The notes below the pieces were generated by a model. The model was not told where the DNA came from. It saw only the letters and a list, made by a program, of their open reading frames with translations, and did no database searches. From assembly GCA_016946835.1 (NCBI GenBank), contig JACVTC010000116.1, positions 395,001-447,500 of the forward strand: a DNA stretch of 52,500 nt, given 5' to 3'. The number at the start of each line of letters is the position of its first letter. The first letter of the stretch is position 1. The position numbers and the translations under genes are program-made. Origin of the DNA: Neocallimastix lanati (nom. inval.) (Eukaryota > Neocallimastigomycota > Neocallimastigomycetes > Neocallimastigales > Neocallimastigaceae). Positions 1 to 11,900 of this stretch are shown piece by piece.

Positions 1-40
1 TTTTATTTTATTCAATCTGTACTTCATATTTTATATTATA
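1..40 (+). repeat. fragment of TTTTA/CTGTACTT satellite
   Basis: The window opens with TTTTATTTTATTCAATCTGT followed by ACTTCATATT. This is the same unit that forms the arrays at 24010-25292 (same strand) and 49240-51080 (opposite strand). It abuts a truncated LTR. It may continue beyond the left edge. Confidence 0.6.
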
Positions 41-60
41 ATGAATAATATATATATATA

Positions 61-190
61 TGAATATTGAATAATATATGAATAAGAAATTATTTCAAAT
101 ATTATTATTGACAAAAGAGATATAAATTTAATATTTAATAATTATTAATAAATATACAAATATGTTGCTACACATATTTGTTTTATATCA
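61..190 (-). mobile_element. truncated LTR related to element B
   Basis: The last ~70 bases (118-190) match the outer end of the element B LTR, which ends TTGTTTTATATCA at 7898 and 14514, including the block around TATGTTGCTACACATATTTG. An inverted relative lies at 16435-16510 and resembles this copy more closely than the element B LTR does, so the two form a subfamily. No internal coding region is attached on the right, so this is a solo or broken LTR inserted at the 3' end of the decayed gene that follows. Confidence 0.6.
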
Positions 191-1025
191 AATTATTTAA
201 ATGTTCAGATGAAGATTTATGTAAAATTTTATCACCTTTTGATGAACTAGGTTCTAATGATTATATTTTGACCAATAGCTTTTTAGAAAATTTTGGTTCA
301 ATTTTTGAAAAATTTTTATTAATTAAACTTTTTTCACTTTCATCAAAATTGAAATTTTCGTCATTTTCAATGATTTTTCCTTTGCCTTTATTTTTAACCG
401 AAGGAATATTTATAACACCAGGATTTATTGGGAGTATTTTTATAGTGTAAATTTGTATCATTTTCATATTTCAATCCAAAATTTTTAATCGTATTATCAG
501 TAAAATTTTTATAACTAACAGGAATATTAAGTAAGGTATTTTCTGAGAATTATGATTATTATTAATACTTCTATTTAAAAATGTATTATCTTTTAAAACA
601 TTAGTATTAATTTTATTATTGTTAATTTTGATATTATTTTTGAGTAAAAATTCTATTTCATTATTGGAATTGCCAATTTCATTTGAATTAATTTCTTCAT
701 TTGAATTATTTTTATTTAAATTATCTTTTCCTACAATATTATTTTCCTTTGATAAGTTAATTTCTTCTCCATTAATGTTGTTATTTTCGATAAAATTATT
801 ATTGTCAATTAAATTTACATTTACATTTTCATTTAAATTATTATCGTTCAAATTATTATTATTATCATTATGATTTTCATTATTGCTTTCATTATTGTTT
901 TCATTTAAAACATTGTTCTTGTTATTGTCGTTAGCTATATTAATATTATTATTTTCATTTATGTTATTATCTATGTTTAAATTATTATTTATGTTTAAAA
1001 TATTGTTCTCATTTAAATTACACAT
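191..1025 (-). pseudogene. decayed Asn-rich protein gene, start codon hit by element A
   Basis: Reading leftward from an ATG at 1025-1023 (M-C-N-L-N-E-N-N) there are about 165 codons of Asn/Glu/Asp/Ile-rich sequence. Near 540 the reading frame turns hydrophobic and stops at 471, while a neighbouring frame carries a better-looking hydrophilic continuation (NIPVSYKNFTDNTIKNFG). Further switches occur near 425 (…INPGVINIPSVKNKG) and near 260 (…SSSKGDKILHKSSSEHLNNL), so at least three frameshifts have accumulated. The family was not recognised; low-complexity Asn-rich proteins are common in such genomes. The left end runs into a truncated LTR. On the right, element A inserted at the ATG itself: its target duplication (cacat on +, atgtg on -) contains the start codon. 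Sequence resuming at 14624 is the old upstream region. Confidence 0.6.
1021..1025. repeat. 5-bp target site duplication of element A (left copy)
   Basis: The sequence cacat lies directly before the LTR start at 1026 and again at 14619-14623, directly after the far LTR end at 14618. Five-base duplications are usual for Ty3/gypsy integrases. Confidence 0.9.
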
Positions 1026-1681
1026 TGTAAAAGAAAACACAAAAATAGATTACAATAACAAAATACAATAAATTTTATTTTATTAAAAAATTTTTCATTA
1101 AAATATATTTAAAATGTGAAAAGTATCTTCTATTTATACTTTTCCTAAATACATTGATAATATATTATTTTATTTAAATTACATATATTTTAATATAAAA
1201 CTATCCTAATGAATTTTATTAAATAATAGATTTATAAACTATAGCTAAATTTAGAAAAATATAATTATTAATTAAACTAAATACTAAATAATTAAAATTA
1301 AGTACATTTATTATCTATTTATTATTTTAATATTATAAGTAAAGTCTTTATTTATTTTCGATTTAAAAACAATGTTAAAGGAGTCATGATTAAATTTTGA
1401 AACTTAATTTTCACAAAATAAATTATTAATTTATTTTGTTTTAAACTTTAATTAATTCATTTAAATTATTTTACAACAATAATTTTCTCAGAATTAAATT
1501 TTATAAAAATTATTACATTAAAAATTTATCTTGTGGCTTAAAGAATATAATTCAAAAATTTAGTTCATATGATTTATTTACTTTGTTTATTATTTTATAA
1601 ATCAAAGAATAATTTACATTTTTGAATTACACAAGAAAAATTTTTAATTTAAAATGTGATTGGGATAATCACATCTTTACA
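1026..1681 (-). repeat. 3' LTR of element A
   Basis: This block is repeated at 6837-7389 plus 14520-14618. It starts TGTAAAAGAAAACAC and ends AATCACATCTTTACA, giving the TG…CA ends of LTRs. It lies downstream of pol on the coding (minus) strand and is preceded by a purine-rich tract. Confidence 0.93.
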
Positions 1682-1697
1682 ATCTCCCTCCTTAAAT
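1682..1697 (-). other. polypurine tract of element A
   Basis: On the minus strand the sequence ATTTAAGGAGGGAGAT immediately precedes the 3' LTR. It is the expected position and composition for the plus-strand primer in reverse transcription. Confidence 0.75.
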
Positions 1698-1712
1698 CGA
1701 GCTCCTGCGAGA

Positions 1713-3480
1713 TCAAAGTTTTCTCGAATGTATATCTATCGTAAAAGGTTGATACTTATGCCTGACATAATATTCCGGTTCAACGGATTCCTCAGTATCA
1801 GTTGGTTGTTTTCCTTTTCTGCATCTTTTTTGATATTCTTGAATTAACTGTGGATCAGGGATTTGACTTTCTTCAATCCAGTTGTTTTCGACAATGTCAC
1901 GACCTTTCCAAGAAACAAGGTAAAAGTTTTTTCCATTACGTCTCTTCATGTCGTTAATTCTTTCCGGAATTCTTTCTTCATAATCAGTTGTTAAACGTAT
2001 ATTTTTTCTTTTGCAATTTCTCCTATCTTTAAATTCGTTTTCATAGTAAGGTTCGAGTAATGAAACATGAAAAACTGGATGGCAACGCATTCCCTTTGGA
2101 AGATTAAGTTCGTAAGCTAAATCACTTATTTTCTTACTAATTTTGAAGGGACCAGCCATTTGATTAGAAAGTTTCTTTTTCTTATTTTTTACGTTAATTC
2201 CTTTAAGTAACCAAACTTTATCACCAACTTCAAATTTAGGAGGATCCATTCTTTTTTGATCAGCATATTTCTTATAAGTTTCTTTTGCTCTATGTAAATT
2301 CTCTTTTAAAAAATTTATATTTTCATTAATCTCAATTACACGTTTTTCCGCCCTACTAGGTCTTTTATTAGATGGAATTTCTGGATGAGCTTTAGGATTA
2401 AATCCATAATTTGCAAAAAATGGTGTTTGATTAATTGATTGCTGTATAGAGTTATTATATGAGAACTCAGCAAATGGTAAAAGATCAACCCAATTGTTTT
2501 GTCTTTCATTGATGAAGCAACGGAGATATTGTTCCAATATCGCGTTCACCCTCTCCGTTTGACCATCTGTTTGAGGATGATTAGCAGTAGAAAGAGAATG
2601 TTCAATGTCATAAAGGCTACATAGTCTGTTCCAAAACGCAGAAGTAAACTGAGAACCTCTGTCCGAAATAATAGATTCCGGTAAGCCGTGCAAACGAAAA
2701 ATAGTAGAAAGAAAAGCATCAGCGGCAATGGCAGCAGTAGGAAGACAGCGAAAGGGAATAAAATGTGCCATTTTAGTTAAACGATCTACAACAACCATAA
2801 TACAAGTAAGATCTTTAGACTTAGGCAGATCAACAATAAAATCCATAGATAATTCAGACCACGGTTTATTCGGTGTAGAAAGAGGTGAAAGAAGACCGTA
2901 AGGTTTATGACGTGGGACCTTGTTTTTACAACAAATCTCACAAGACCTAACAAACCTTGAAACATCATTGAATAATTTTGGCCACCAAAAATTACGGGAA
3001 ATAAGTTCGGACGTCTTTTTAATACCAAAGTGACCAGCAGAAACTGAATCATGATGAAGTTCAAGAATCCTCGTTCTTAATGATTCAGGAACATAAATCA
3101 AATTATCAAAAAGTAGAAATTCTTCCTCATCAATTTTTACTTTATTTATATTATTTATAGGAGGCGAAGATGAGGAATTGTTGCTTAAATAAGTTTTAAT
3201 TTTACAAAATAATTCATCCGAATTTAATGAAGACAATATAGAATTAATGAGAGAATCACTAGATTTTTTACTAATTGTTAAACAACATTTTGACACAGTT
3301 CGTAAATTGGCGAATAAATGATCACTTCTTCTTGAGAGTAAATCAGGTTTGCCAGACTTCTTTCCAGCACGATAAATAAGCTTAAAATCAAATCTAGATA
3401 AAAATTCGTACCAACGAATTTGCCGTTGAGAGAGCATTTCTGGTTTTCTAGGGAAAGTAAGATTTTTATGATCAGTATAA
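1713..3480 (-). CDS. element A pol, downstream part: RNase H end, integrase, chromodomain
   Basis: The frame opens inside RNase H (YTDHKNLTF) and continues with the tether ending LLSRRSDHL. The integrase zinc-binding region is HHDSVSAGHFGIKK … FVRSCEICCKNK (H-H-C-C). The DDE core shows D in DFIVDLPKS, D in IISDRGSQF and E in TDGQTERVNA. The C-terminus carries a GPF-type segment (MAGPFKISKKI) and a chromodomain-like block (FYLVSWKGRDIVENNW followed by LIQEYQKR), which defines chromoviruses and steers integration to marked chromatin in known members. The open frame extends to 3515, but homology begins at about 3480, where it is joined by frameshift to the upstream Gag-Pol frame. The missing base there most likely inactivates the copy. 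Confidence 0.93.
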
Positions 3481-6376
3481 ATTGATGTCGAGCACCTTCT
3501 AAGTAATGTCGCCATTCCTCAAGTGCTAATTTGATTGCTAACAATTCTTTATCATAAATTTGGTAATTCCTCTGACATTTAGTTAAACTTTTCGAGAGAA
3601 ATGCAACGGGATGTAATTTACCTTCAAATTCTTGAGATAATACAGCACCAACAGCAAAGTTACTAGCATCAGTTTCAACTATAAAAGGTTTATCGCTGTC
3701 AGGATTTCTTAAGATAGGAGCAGAAGTAAATAAATGCTTTAACTTATCGAAAGCGTCTTGTTGATCTTTACCCCAAACAAATTCAACATTTTTTCTAGTG
3801 AGTTTGTGAATAGGATTTGCGATTTTAGCAAAATCTTTTATGAAAAGACGATAATAATTGCAAAGACCGATGAACGATTGGACTTCCTTAACGTTTGTTG
3901 GAGAAGGCCATTCTAAAATTGCTTTAACTTTTTCATTATCCATTTTTAATCCATCTTTCGAAATTACATAGCCAAGGAAAGTGGTTTCCGATTTATCAAA
4001 TTCACATTTTTCCAATTTCACAACTAAATTATTTTCAAGTAATCTTTTTAATACCTTTTTAACATGTATGTGATGCTCTTCGATATTATTGGAAAAGATA
4101 AGAATATCATCAATATAAGAAATGACAAAATCATCTAAATAATCACTGAGAACATCATTGATAAAGTGCTGAAAAGTAGCAGGTGCATTCTTTAGTCCGA
4201 AAGGCATAACTAAGAATTCAAAATGCCCATATCTGGTTCTAAAGGCAGTTTTATATTCATCGCCTTCTTTAATACGGACTAGATTATATGCAGATTTTAA
4301 ATCTAGTTTCGTAAATATTTTAGCACCTTTAACTCTATCAAGTAGTTCACTAATTAAAGGTAAAGGATATGAATTACATATCGTCATTTCATTTAACTTT
4401 CTATAATCAATAACTAAACGTAATGTACCATCTTTTTTTCTAACAAATAGAACTGGAGCACCAGCAGGAGAAGTGGACTTTCTAATGAATCCTTTATCTA
4501 ATAATTCCTTTAATTGTTTCTTTAATTCTTCACGCTCTAATTCCGTCAAAGGATACAAAGGACCATAAAATAAAATTGAATTATCTTTTAAATTTATCTC
4601 ACAATCATATACTCTATGTGGAGGTAACACACTACAATTTTTTTCATTAAACAATTCTTTATAATCTAAATAGATGATTGGTACGGTGACCGAATTTTGA
4701 TTTTTATTTAAATTTTCATTTTCGTTACAAGATTTAAATTTTTTACATGAAACATTAATATTATTACATGAGTCATTTTTAACTATACTATCACTATCAT
4801 TTTCACATTCTAAACTTTTTTCTAATTCACTTTCACTAATACTATCGTACATAAAATTATCATCTAAATCATAATCACTATCGGATTCATCATTTATAGT
4901 TCGAACAACTCGTCCTTTGAAATATGGTTCGGGTTCGGATTCGGAGTCAGAATAATATTTTAAAGTGGATCTTGAACAGGATGGTTCTTCCCTTTTTTCT
5001 TCATCAGTTACTTTAAGTTCTTGTTCAAGAATAGCCATCTTATTTCTCTTAGTAGTCCTTTTTCTTTTGCTTCTTCTTCTTTTTCCATTATTACAATGGC
5101 GAGCACAAAAACCAGAACTAAAAGCGATTTTCTTAGCATCATGGTAATTACTTGGACTGTGCTTATCAATCCAAGGTAGTCCTAGAATCACATCTACATC
5201 TGGGATTCGGAGAACATAAAATTGAATAATTTCTAAGTGGTTCTTATAACGTAGAATACATTTTTCAGTTTCTTTAGTGACATTAGCGATTCCATATCCA
5301 AGTCCTGAGACGCTAAAAGATTTATTGATCCTTTCTGTCTTAATACCAAGTTTCTTTACGACCTCCGGATGGATAAAATTTAAGTCGGATCCATAGTCAA
5401 TAAGAACCTTAACCTTGCTTTCTTCAATCTCATTAGTCTTGATAAAAAAATCTAAAATATTTGTTTTTTGTTGATTTTTGTCTTCACAAGTAACTTCTCT
5501 CATCATTACAAGTTCTTCTTGTTCAGTAAGTCTTCTTATTCTACGCATATTTGAAAAGTTACCCATAACACTATCATCGGTATCCTTTCCCTTCATAATT
5601 AACCTTAAGTTTTTTGGCTTTATCTTATTTGGACAATTGAATTTAAGATGTCCGGGTTGCTTACATAGGAAACAAACGCCCTTCTTTCTTTCTTCTGAAT
5701 AATCTCTCTTTTCTTCTTTATACTTTATTGGACGGTAAGTATATTTTCTCTCGTTGGGACCTCTTTTTATACGGTAAAGGTCAATGTCCATTGGGTCGTT
5801 ATGCGCAGCAGTATTACTAAAAAATTCTACCTTTTCGTTTCTTCTAATTAAGCTTTCTATATTTAATACTGTAGTAGTTAACCTATCAAGAGATCTAGGA
5901 TTTGGATCGATTAAAGCAAGTTTCTCTCTTAAAGGTTGTTTTAATCCTCTAATGAACATATATATTTTTGCACTTTCATTAAAGTCAGAGTATTGAGCGA
6001 TCCTTTGAAATTCTGAAATATATTCAAATACGTGCCCATTCTTCTTCTGATAAATACTACACAGCTTACTATTGGCAACAATGGATTCACTGGTATAATC
6101 ACCGAAGTTTGATTTTAACTCTTTCACGAAGTCATCGTATGAGTTAAGTAATGGGCTATTATTTCTACGCAAGCAAGAGACCCATTCCAAAGGTTTCCCA
6201 AGCATGTAAGACATTAGGAATCTTACTCTTGCTGCATCGTTATTAAATTGATTTGGTCGGGATTCTATTGCTAGTTCTGCCCTTGTAAGGAATCCCTCAA
6301 GGTCGCATTTTCTTCCAGTAAATGATGGCGGCTTATTAATTACACCAAATGCATTGTTTTCTTCGTGATTCTCCAT
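3480..6376 (-). CDS. element A gag-pol, upstream part: Gag, protease, RT, RNase H
   Basis: The first ATG in frame is at 6376 (MENHEENNAFG); an open stretch reaches 6424 without another ATG. Gag has the typical PSFTGRKCDLEGFL … GKPLEWV capsid pattern and one zinc knuckle, C-FL-C-KQPG-H-LKFN-C. The protease region reads LIDYGSDLNFIH, where Asp-Tyr-Gly replaces the usual Asp-Ser/Thr-Gly. RT shows FVRKKDGTLRLVIDYRKLN, FTKLDLKSAYN, MPFGLKNAPATFQ and YIDDILIFS (YxDD catalytic pair). RNase H starts FIVETDASNFAVGAVL and includes YDKELLAI. After GARHQF the frame is lost (about 3480) and noise follows to the stop at 3278. Gag and Pol are one frame here, with no separate gag stop. Confidence 0.93.
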
Positions 6377-6836
6377 TATCTCTTCCAAGGATAATGTTTC
6401 AAAGAGTCTTTCTAAGTCTTCCAATTTAAGAAAATTTATTATTTAATTATTTATTTATTTATTTTTTGCTTTGTTTTGTTTTGTTTTCTCAAAATTAATA
6501 ACTTTATAATTATATTAGTAAAGTCGACCAGGTCTCTATCCAATTATGTATGGTGACGGTCGAGTAAACTAATTTTTTATAAATGGCTTATTAATTTTGA
6601 ATAATTATTTTTTTTTCTGGTTATTAGAAGGAGTTTTCTCACTTGTTTTTAGTCTGTATTACTAGATACAATGTTCATTAAAGTACTGAATTGTGGTCCT
6701 CGATTACAGTCCAATTATTGATTCCAAAATGGTTAGCTCTGAATAAAAACTCTTGACCGGCGGTAGACCAAAAAAATCTTCAGCTTGCGGATTCTGTTAT
6801 TGCAACGTATTTTGTAAAATAAAAGGTAATTGTTAT
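6377..6836 (-). other. element A 5' leader
   Basis: Non-coding leader between the 5' LTR and gag, with noticeably more G+C than the surroundings (for example TCGACCAGGTC, TTGACCGGCGGTAGACC). I looked for a primer binding site beginning TGG next to the LTR and found none: the sequence after the LTR reads ATAACAATTACC. Priming is therefore unassigned. Self-priming is known in some chromoviruses, but nothing here proves it. Confidence 0.6.
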
Positions 6837-7389
6837 TGTAAAAGAAAACACAAAAATAGATTACAATAACAAAATACAATAAATTTTATTTTATTAAAAA
6901 ATTTTTCATTAAAATATATTTAAAATGTGAAAAGTATCTTCTATTTATACTTTTCCTAAATATATTGATAATATATTATTTTATTTAAATTACATATATT
7001 TTAATATAAAACTATCCTAATGAATTTTATTAAATAATAGATTTATAAACTATAGCTAAATTTAGAAAAATATAATTATTAATTAAACTAAATACTAAAT
7101 AATTAAAATTAAGTACATTTATTATCTATTTATTATTTTAATATTATAAGTAAAGTCTTTATTTTCGATTTAAAAACAATGTTAAAGGAGTCATGATTAA
7201 ATTTTGAAACTTAATTTTCACAAAATAAATTATTAATTTATTTTGTTTTAAACTTTAATTAATTCATTTAAATTATTTTACAACAATAATTTTCTCAGAA
7301 TTAAATTTTATAAAAATTATTACATTAAAAATTTATCTTGTGGCTTAAAGAATATAATTCAAAAATTTAGTTCATATGATTTATTTACT
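6837..7389 (-). repeat. 5' LTR of element A, proximal part (split by element B)
   Basis: Matches 1026-1582 of the 3' LTR, then breaks after GATTTATTTACT, where element B begins. The remaining 99 bp resume at 14520. Confidence 0.93.
7385..7389. repeat. 5-bp target site duplication of element B (left copy)
   Basis: ttact stands here before element B and again at 14515-14519 after it. The uninterrupted LTR of element A at 1582 shows a single TTTACTTTGTTT, which gives the pre-insertion site directly. Confidence 0.93.
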
Positions 7390-7898
7390 AATGTGATATT
7401 CTTTATGTTGTAGCTGGTTTAATAAGTGTATTTGAGTTATTAATAATTTTTATTAATATTTATTTTATAATTACAATATTATTTCTACTAAAGAAAAACA
7501 AAAACAAGAATAAGAGTTAATATTAATTATACTGTAAAGTATTAATAATATATAATTATTATAAATAAATATATATATATAAATATAATATATATATAAA
7601 TAAATAATAATATTTTAATATGAATAATATATAAATAATATAAACTATTATATTAATTATATATACTTTAATAATTATAAACTTTAATAATTTAAAATAA
7701 GAAGTATAATTTAATATTTAAGAAATATATATAAGGAATATAAATAATATATACAAAATAAAAATAATATAATATAAATAATAATATAAAATATATAATA
7801 ATATAAATTATTATAAATAATAAGATATAAATTTAATATCTGAATATACAAATATTCAAATATACAAATATGTTGCTACACATATTTGTTTTATATCA
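7390..7898 (-). repeat. 3' LTR of element B
   Basis: Identical in length and almost in sequence to 14006-14514. On the coding strand it is preceded by AGCAGGGAAGTTTC (7899-7912), the probable polypurine tract. Relatives of its outer 70 bp occur at 118-190 and, inverted, at 16435-16510. Confidence 0.93.
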
Positions 7899-8113
7899 GA
7901 AACTTCCCTGCTAGAATTGAACTTAATTTCGCAAGAAATTAGTGAAATTAAATTTATAATAATTTAGATTAAAAATTTTTATATTAATTTATATTAAATT
8001 TAATTATAAAAAAAATGAAATTTTTGAAAATTTTTATAATAAAATTTTAATAATAAAAAAAATTTTTTTTTATATAAAGAAATTAAAGATTTTTGAAATT
8101 TCAATTTGAAATT

Positions 8114-8914
8114 TCATTCATTAAAAGGTAATATATTTTTAATATGGACGTTTCTTTCCAATTTTGTACCGTCCATGGCATCCTGTAATTGAACTGTATT
8201 CCAAGATATGTCCTTAATTATATATGGGCCAAGGAAATACGGTTCAAGTTTAGTTCGTTGGTGATTTCTTATTTTTACTAAATCACCAATTTTAAAATTT
8301 TTCTTATTTTCCATACTTTGTTGAGCTTGTCTTCGAGTTTTCCAATAATGGATTGTTCCAAGCATTTTTTTTGCTGCTTTTTCAACCCATTTAGCATGCT
8401 CAACGAACCTTTCCATTAATATTTCGTCCATAGTTCTACTATTATCTTCCAAAATTGAATTTCTTAAATTTATATCTATAGGTAGTAATTCCTTACGTCC
8501 ATATAAAAGTTCAAAACTTGAATAACCCGTTACAGCAGATTTACTGGTTCTTAAAGCCCATAAAGCCAGCGGTAACAAAATATCCCAATGTTTGTTATCA
8601 TTCGAGAAATTTCTTAATTGCTTTCCTATTTCTCTATTTCTGTTTTCCACTAATCCATTTGATTCTGGATGATATGTACTAACAAAATGAACGTACACAT
8701 CATATAGATCTAAAAATATTTTAGTATAATCAGCAGTAAACTGTACACCATTATCTGTAATAATTAGTTCTGGTATACCATGTCTACTAAAAACTTCTAC
8801 TAAGAAATTTGTTACGTCCTGTGAAGTAGTAGTACGAAGTGGTTTAGCTTCTACCCACTTTGTAAAATAATCTACGCAAACAATAATATATTTATTACCT
8901 TGTTGTGTTTCTGG
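8114..8914 (-). CDS. element B integrase core and C-terminus (frame-shifted from pol)
   Basis: This frame continues the integrase interrupted in the main pol frame. It shows VDYFTKWVEAKPL, IITDNGVQFTAD (second catalytic Asp), YHPESNGLVENRNREIG (catalytic Glu), then a C-terminal GPY/F-type segment (LEPYFLGPYIIKDI) ending ILPFNE. There is no chromodomain, which separates it from element A. Its codons enter at a run of four C (plus 913-916 of the 8000 block): main frame GGA CCC CAG, this frame CCA GAA ACA. One base appears lost from the run. A programmed shift here would be unusual in the middle of integrase, so a mutation or sequencing error is the simpler view. Confidence 0.85.
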   Translation of the reverse strand, partial: PETQQGNKYIIVCVDYFTKWVEAKPLRTTTSQDVTNFLVEVFSRHGIPELIITDNGVQFTADYTKIFLDLYDVYVHFVSTYHPESNGLVENRNREIGKQLRNFSNDNKHWDILLPLALWALRTSKSAVTGYSSFELLYGRKELLPIDINLRNSILEDNSRTMDEILMERFVEHAKWVEKAAKKMLGTIHYWKTRRQAQQSMENKKNFKIGDLVKIRNHQRTKLEPYFLGPYIIKDISWNTVQLQDAMDGTKLERNVHIKNILPFNE

Positions 8915-11900
8915 GGTCCAATAATATCTAAACCAACTCTAACAAAAGGAGCTTCTACAGGAGTTCCATATTTTTCTGTTGGTTTCGGCAATGGCTCAGA
9001 ACGATTTAGTTGGCATATTTTGCATAGCGAAATATATTTTTTTACATCTATTATTAAATTTTTCCAGTAATACTTTTCTTTTATTCTTTCGTAAGTTTTC
9101 TGAATACCTTCATGACCCACTCTATGTTCTTTAGTAATAATTTTAATTTTTTCATAGGGATCATCAATAATTTTTCTTAATTTATTATCATCTCTAAAAT
9201 ATAATTTATTATCAATTTTAACTATTTTTTCGGTTAAAAATTTATACATAAATTCAGAAATGAATTTTTCGTTCTCCTCCTGGGTGAGAATGGAGCTATC
9301 AATAGGTGAATTATTAACAATGGAGGAATCAATGGAACTATTAGAATTGTTAACAGAAGTGAACAGAATATCGCTATTAAGAAGAGAATTAGAACTAATA
9401 CAAACATTAGTAACAGAGAAGTCTTTACGAACAACTCTAGACAATGCATCAGCAATCAAATTAGCTTTACCAGGGTGATAAACAATATCAACTTGAAGTT
9501 TACTAAATTTATCACACCAACGTTGATGTTTAAGAGTATTCGGCTCACAACTTTTAATAATAGAAACTAAAGGTTTGTGATCAGTATATAGAATTGTTTT
9601 GAATGGATTACCTAAAATATAATGTTCGAATTGGACTAAGCAATAATAAGCAGCAGTGCCTTCAAGTTCAGTTGTAGTATAATTTTTCTCAGATTTTTTT
9701 AAACTTCTACTAACAAAATAAATAGGGTGTTCAATATTATCATCATAAAGTTGTAAAAGAACACCACCAATACCATAACCACAAGCATCGGAACGAATAA
9801 TAAATGGAATATCAAATTTAGGGTAACAGAGGATAGGGGCACTGATTAAACAATTCTTTAATAATTGAAAGCTATTGTTTTGAGAATCAGTCCAAACAAA
9901 TGGAGTATTCTTCCTTAACAAAGAACAAAGAGGTGCAGATTTAGCAGAGTAATTGTCAATGAAATTTCTATAATAACCAGTCATGCCTAGAAAAGAACGA
10001 AGTTCGGATACATTAGTAGGAGGAGTCATATTCATAATGGAAAGCGTTTTCTTATCTAGAGGAAGTAAACCATCAGTAGTAACTTTATGACCTAAAGCTT
10101 CAATTTCTGTTTGACAGAAATGACATTTTTCTATGTTTAATTTTAAATTATATTTTCTTAAAATATTAAAAACTTTGGAAAGATGAATTAGATGATTTTC
10201 AAAACTATCGGAATAAATAATAATATCATCTAAGTATATTTGAACGCAATCATTAATTAAATCAAAGAAGATTCTATTCATTTCACGCTGGAAGGTAGCA
10301 GGCGCGTTAGTTAAACCAAAGGGCATAACTTTAAAATAGTAATTACCAAATTTTGTTGTAAAAGAAGTCTTTTCCATATCTTCAGCCCACATAGGAATTT
10401 GATGGTAACCACTAAATAAATCAATAGAAGAAAATATTTTTGCATCTTTCAAAGCATCAAAGATTTCACGAATTTTTGGGAGTGCATAGGCATCTTTAAT
10501 AGTAATATCATTCAACTTCCTAAAATCAACACAAAGACGCCATTTACCATTTTTCTTTAAAACTAAAACAACAGGAGAAGCCCATGGAGAATGAGAAGGT
10601 TCAATTAACTTTTTCTCCAATAATTTATGAAGTTCTTCCTTTAAAGCATTAGATTGAACCTGAGAAATTTTATACGCCTTTTGTTTAATTGGCATAGAGT
10701 TTTCTTCTAAAATAATATGATGAGGAAATAATTTAGAAGGTTCCAAATCATCAGAAGAAATGGCAATAATATCATCAAATTTTTTTAATAATCTACAAAA
10801 TTTTTTATAATCTTTTTTATTTTTAAATTTTAATTGATTAATAATAGAATTAATTACATCGTCTTTTTCTTTAGCACTAATATTAGAATTAGGTTCATTA
10901 GCATCAACAAATAAAGTAGCCTCAACAATATCAATTTTTGGTTCAGGAGAAACACATAATAAAGACTGAGAACGGAAAGTATTTATATCTTCTATATTAC
11001 TAATAGGTACTAATTTATCGTCCATATTCATATAAGCAAGAACTTTATGAATTGTGTCAATAAGAATCCTGTTATCAGATTGTGTTTTAAGAGAAATAAT
11101 CGCATCATAAAAAGGATTGTCTTTATCGGAAATTTTAAAATCAGTAATAAATTCAACAGAACCAAGTTTAACAGCTAAGCGAACAATATCATAAACACGA
11201 CTTATATCATCAACCATCGCTTGTCTAATGGTACTTTTATCATGGCCAATAATTTTATAATTTTTAACAAATTTATTTAAAAATTTACGTGATATTAAAT
11301 TTGCATTACTACACGCGTCTATGAAAATTGAAGCAGGATAGCCATTAATATATCCACGTACAACTGCAACATCATGTTCGTGTACAATATTATTATTATT
11401 ATTTAAATTATTAGCTATTTTACTATTATAATTAATATCACTATAATTTTCATTGTTACTACTATTGGTACTATTATTATCGTTATTATTATAGTTATTA
11501 TCTATATTAGAATTAGTAGCATTAATAATATTTTCATTATTTTGCTTTGAATTCTTAATACCTTTAATTAATTCATCTTTAGAAATTTTTGAAATGTTAA
11601 GGAGTTGTCCAATTGTAATATTTGCTGGAATATTTAATAAATCTTCCCAAATATTATATTGCTCGCGGTTTCTCATCATCTGTATGGTAGGTTTTTGTTT
11701 CTTTTCTTTTTCCGTTAAATTTTTATTCTTCATTTTGTCCATATTATTAACATTATTAACTGTATTCATATTATTAATTTTTTTACTTGAATCATTATCA
11801 TTAATTTTATTCTTAATTCTTTCTCTTTGCTGTGCGTTATTATGAACTTCATTTTTTTTATCTTTATTTTCATTATTATTATCAATTTTAATATTATTGT

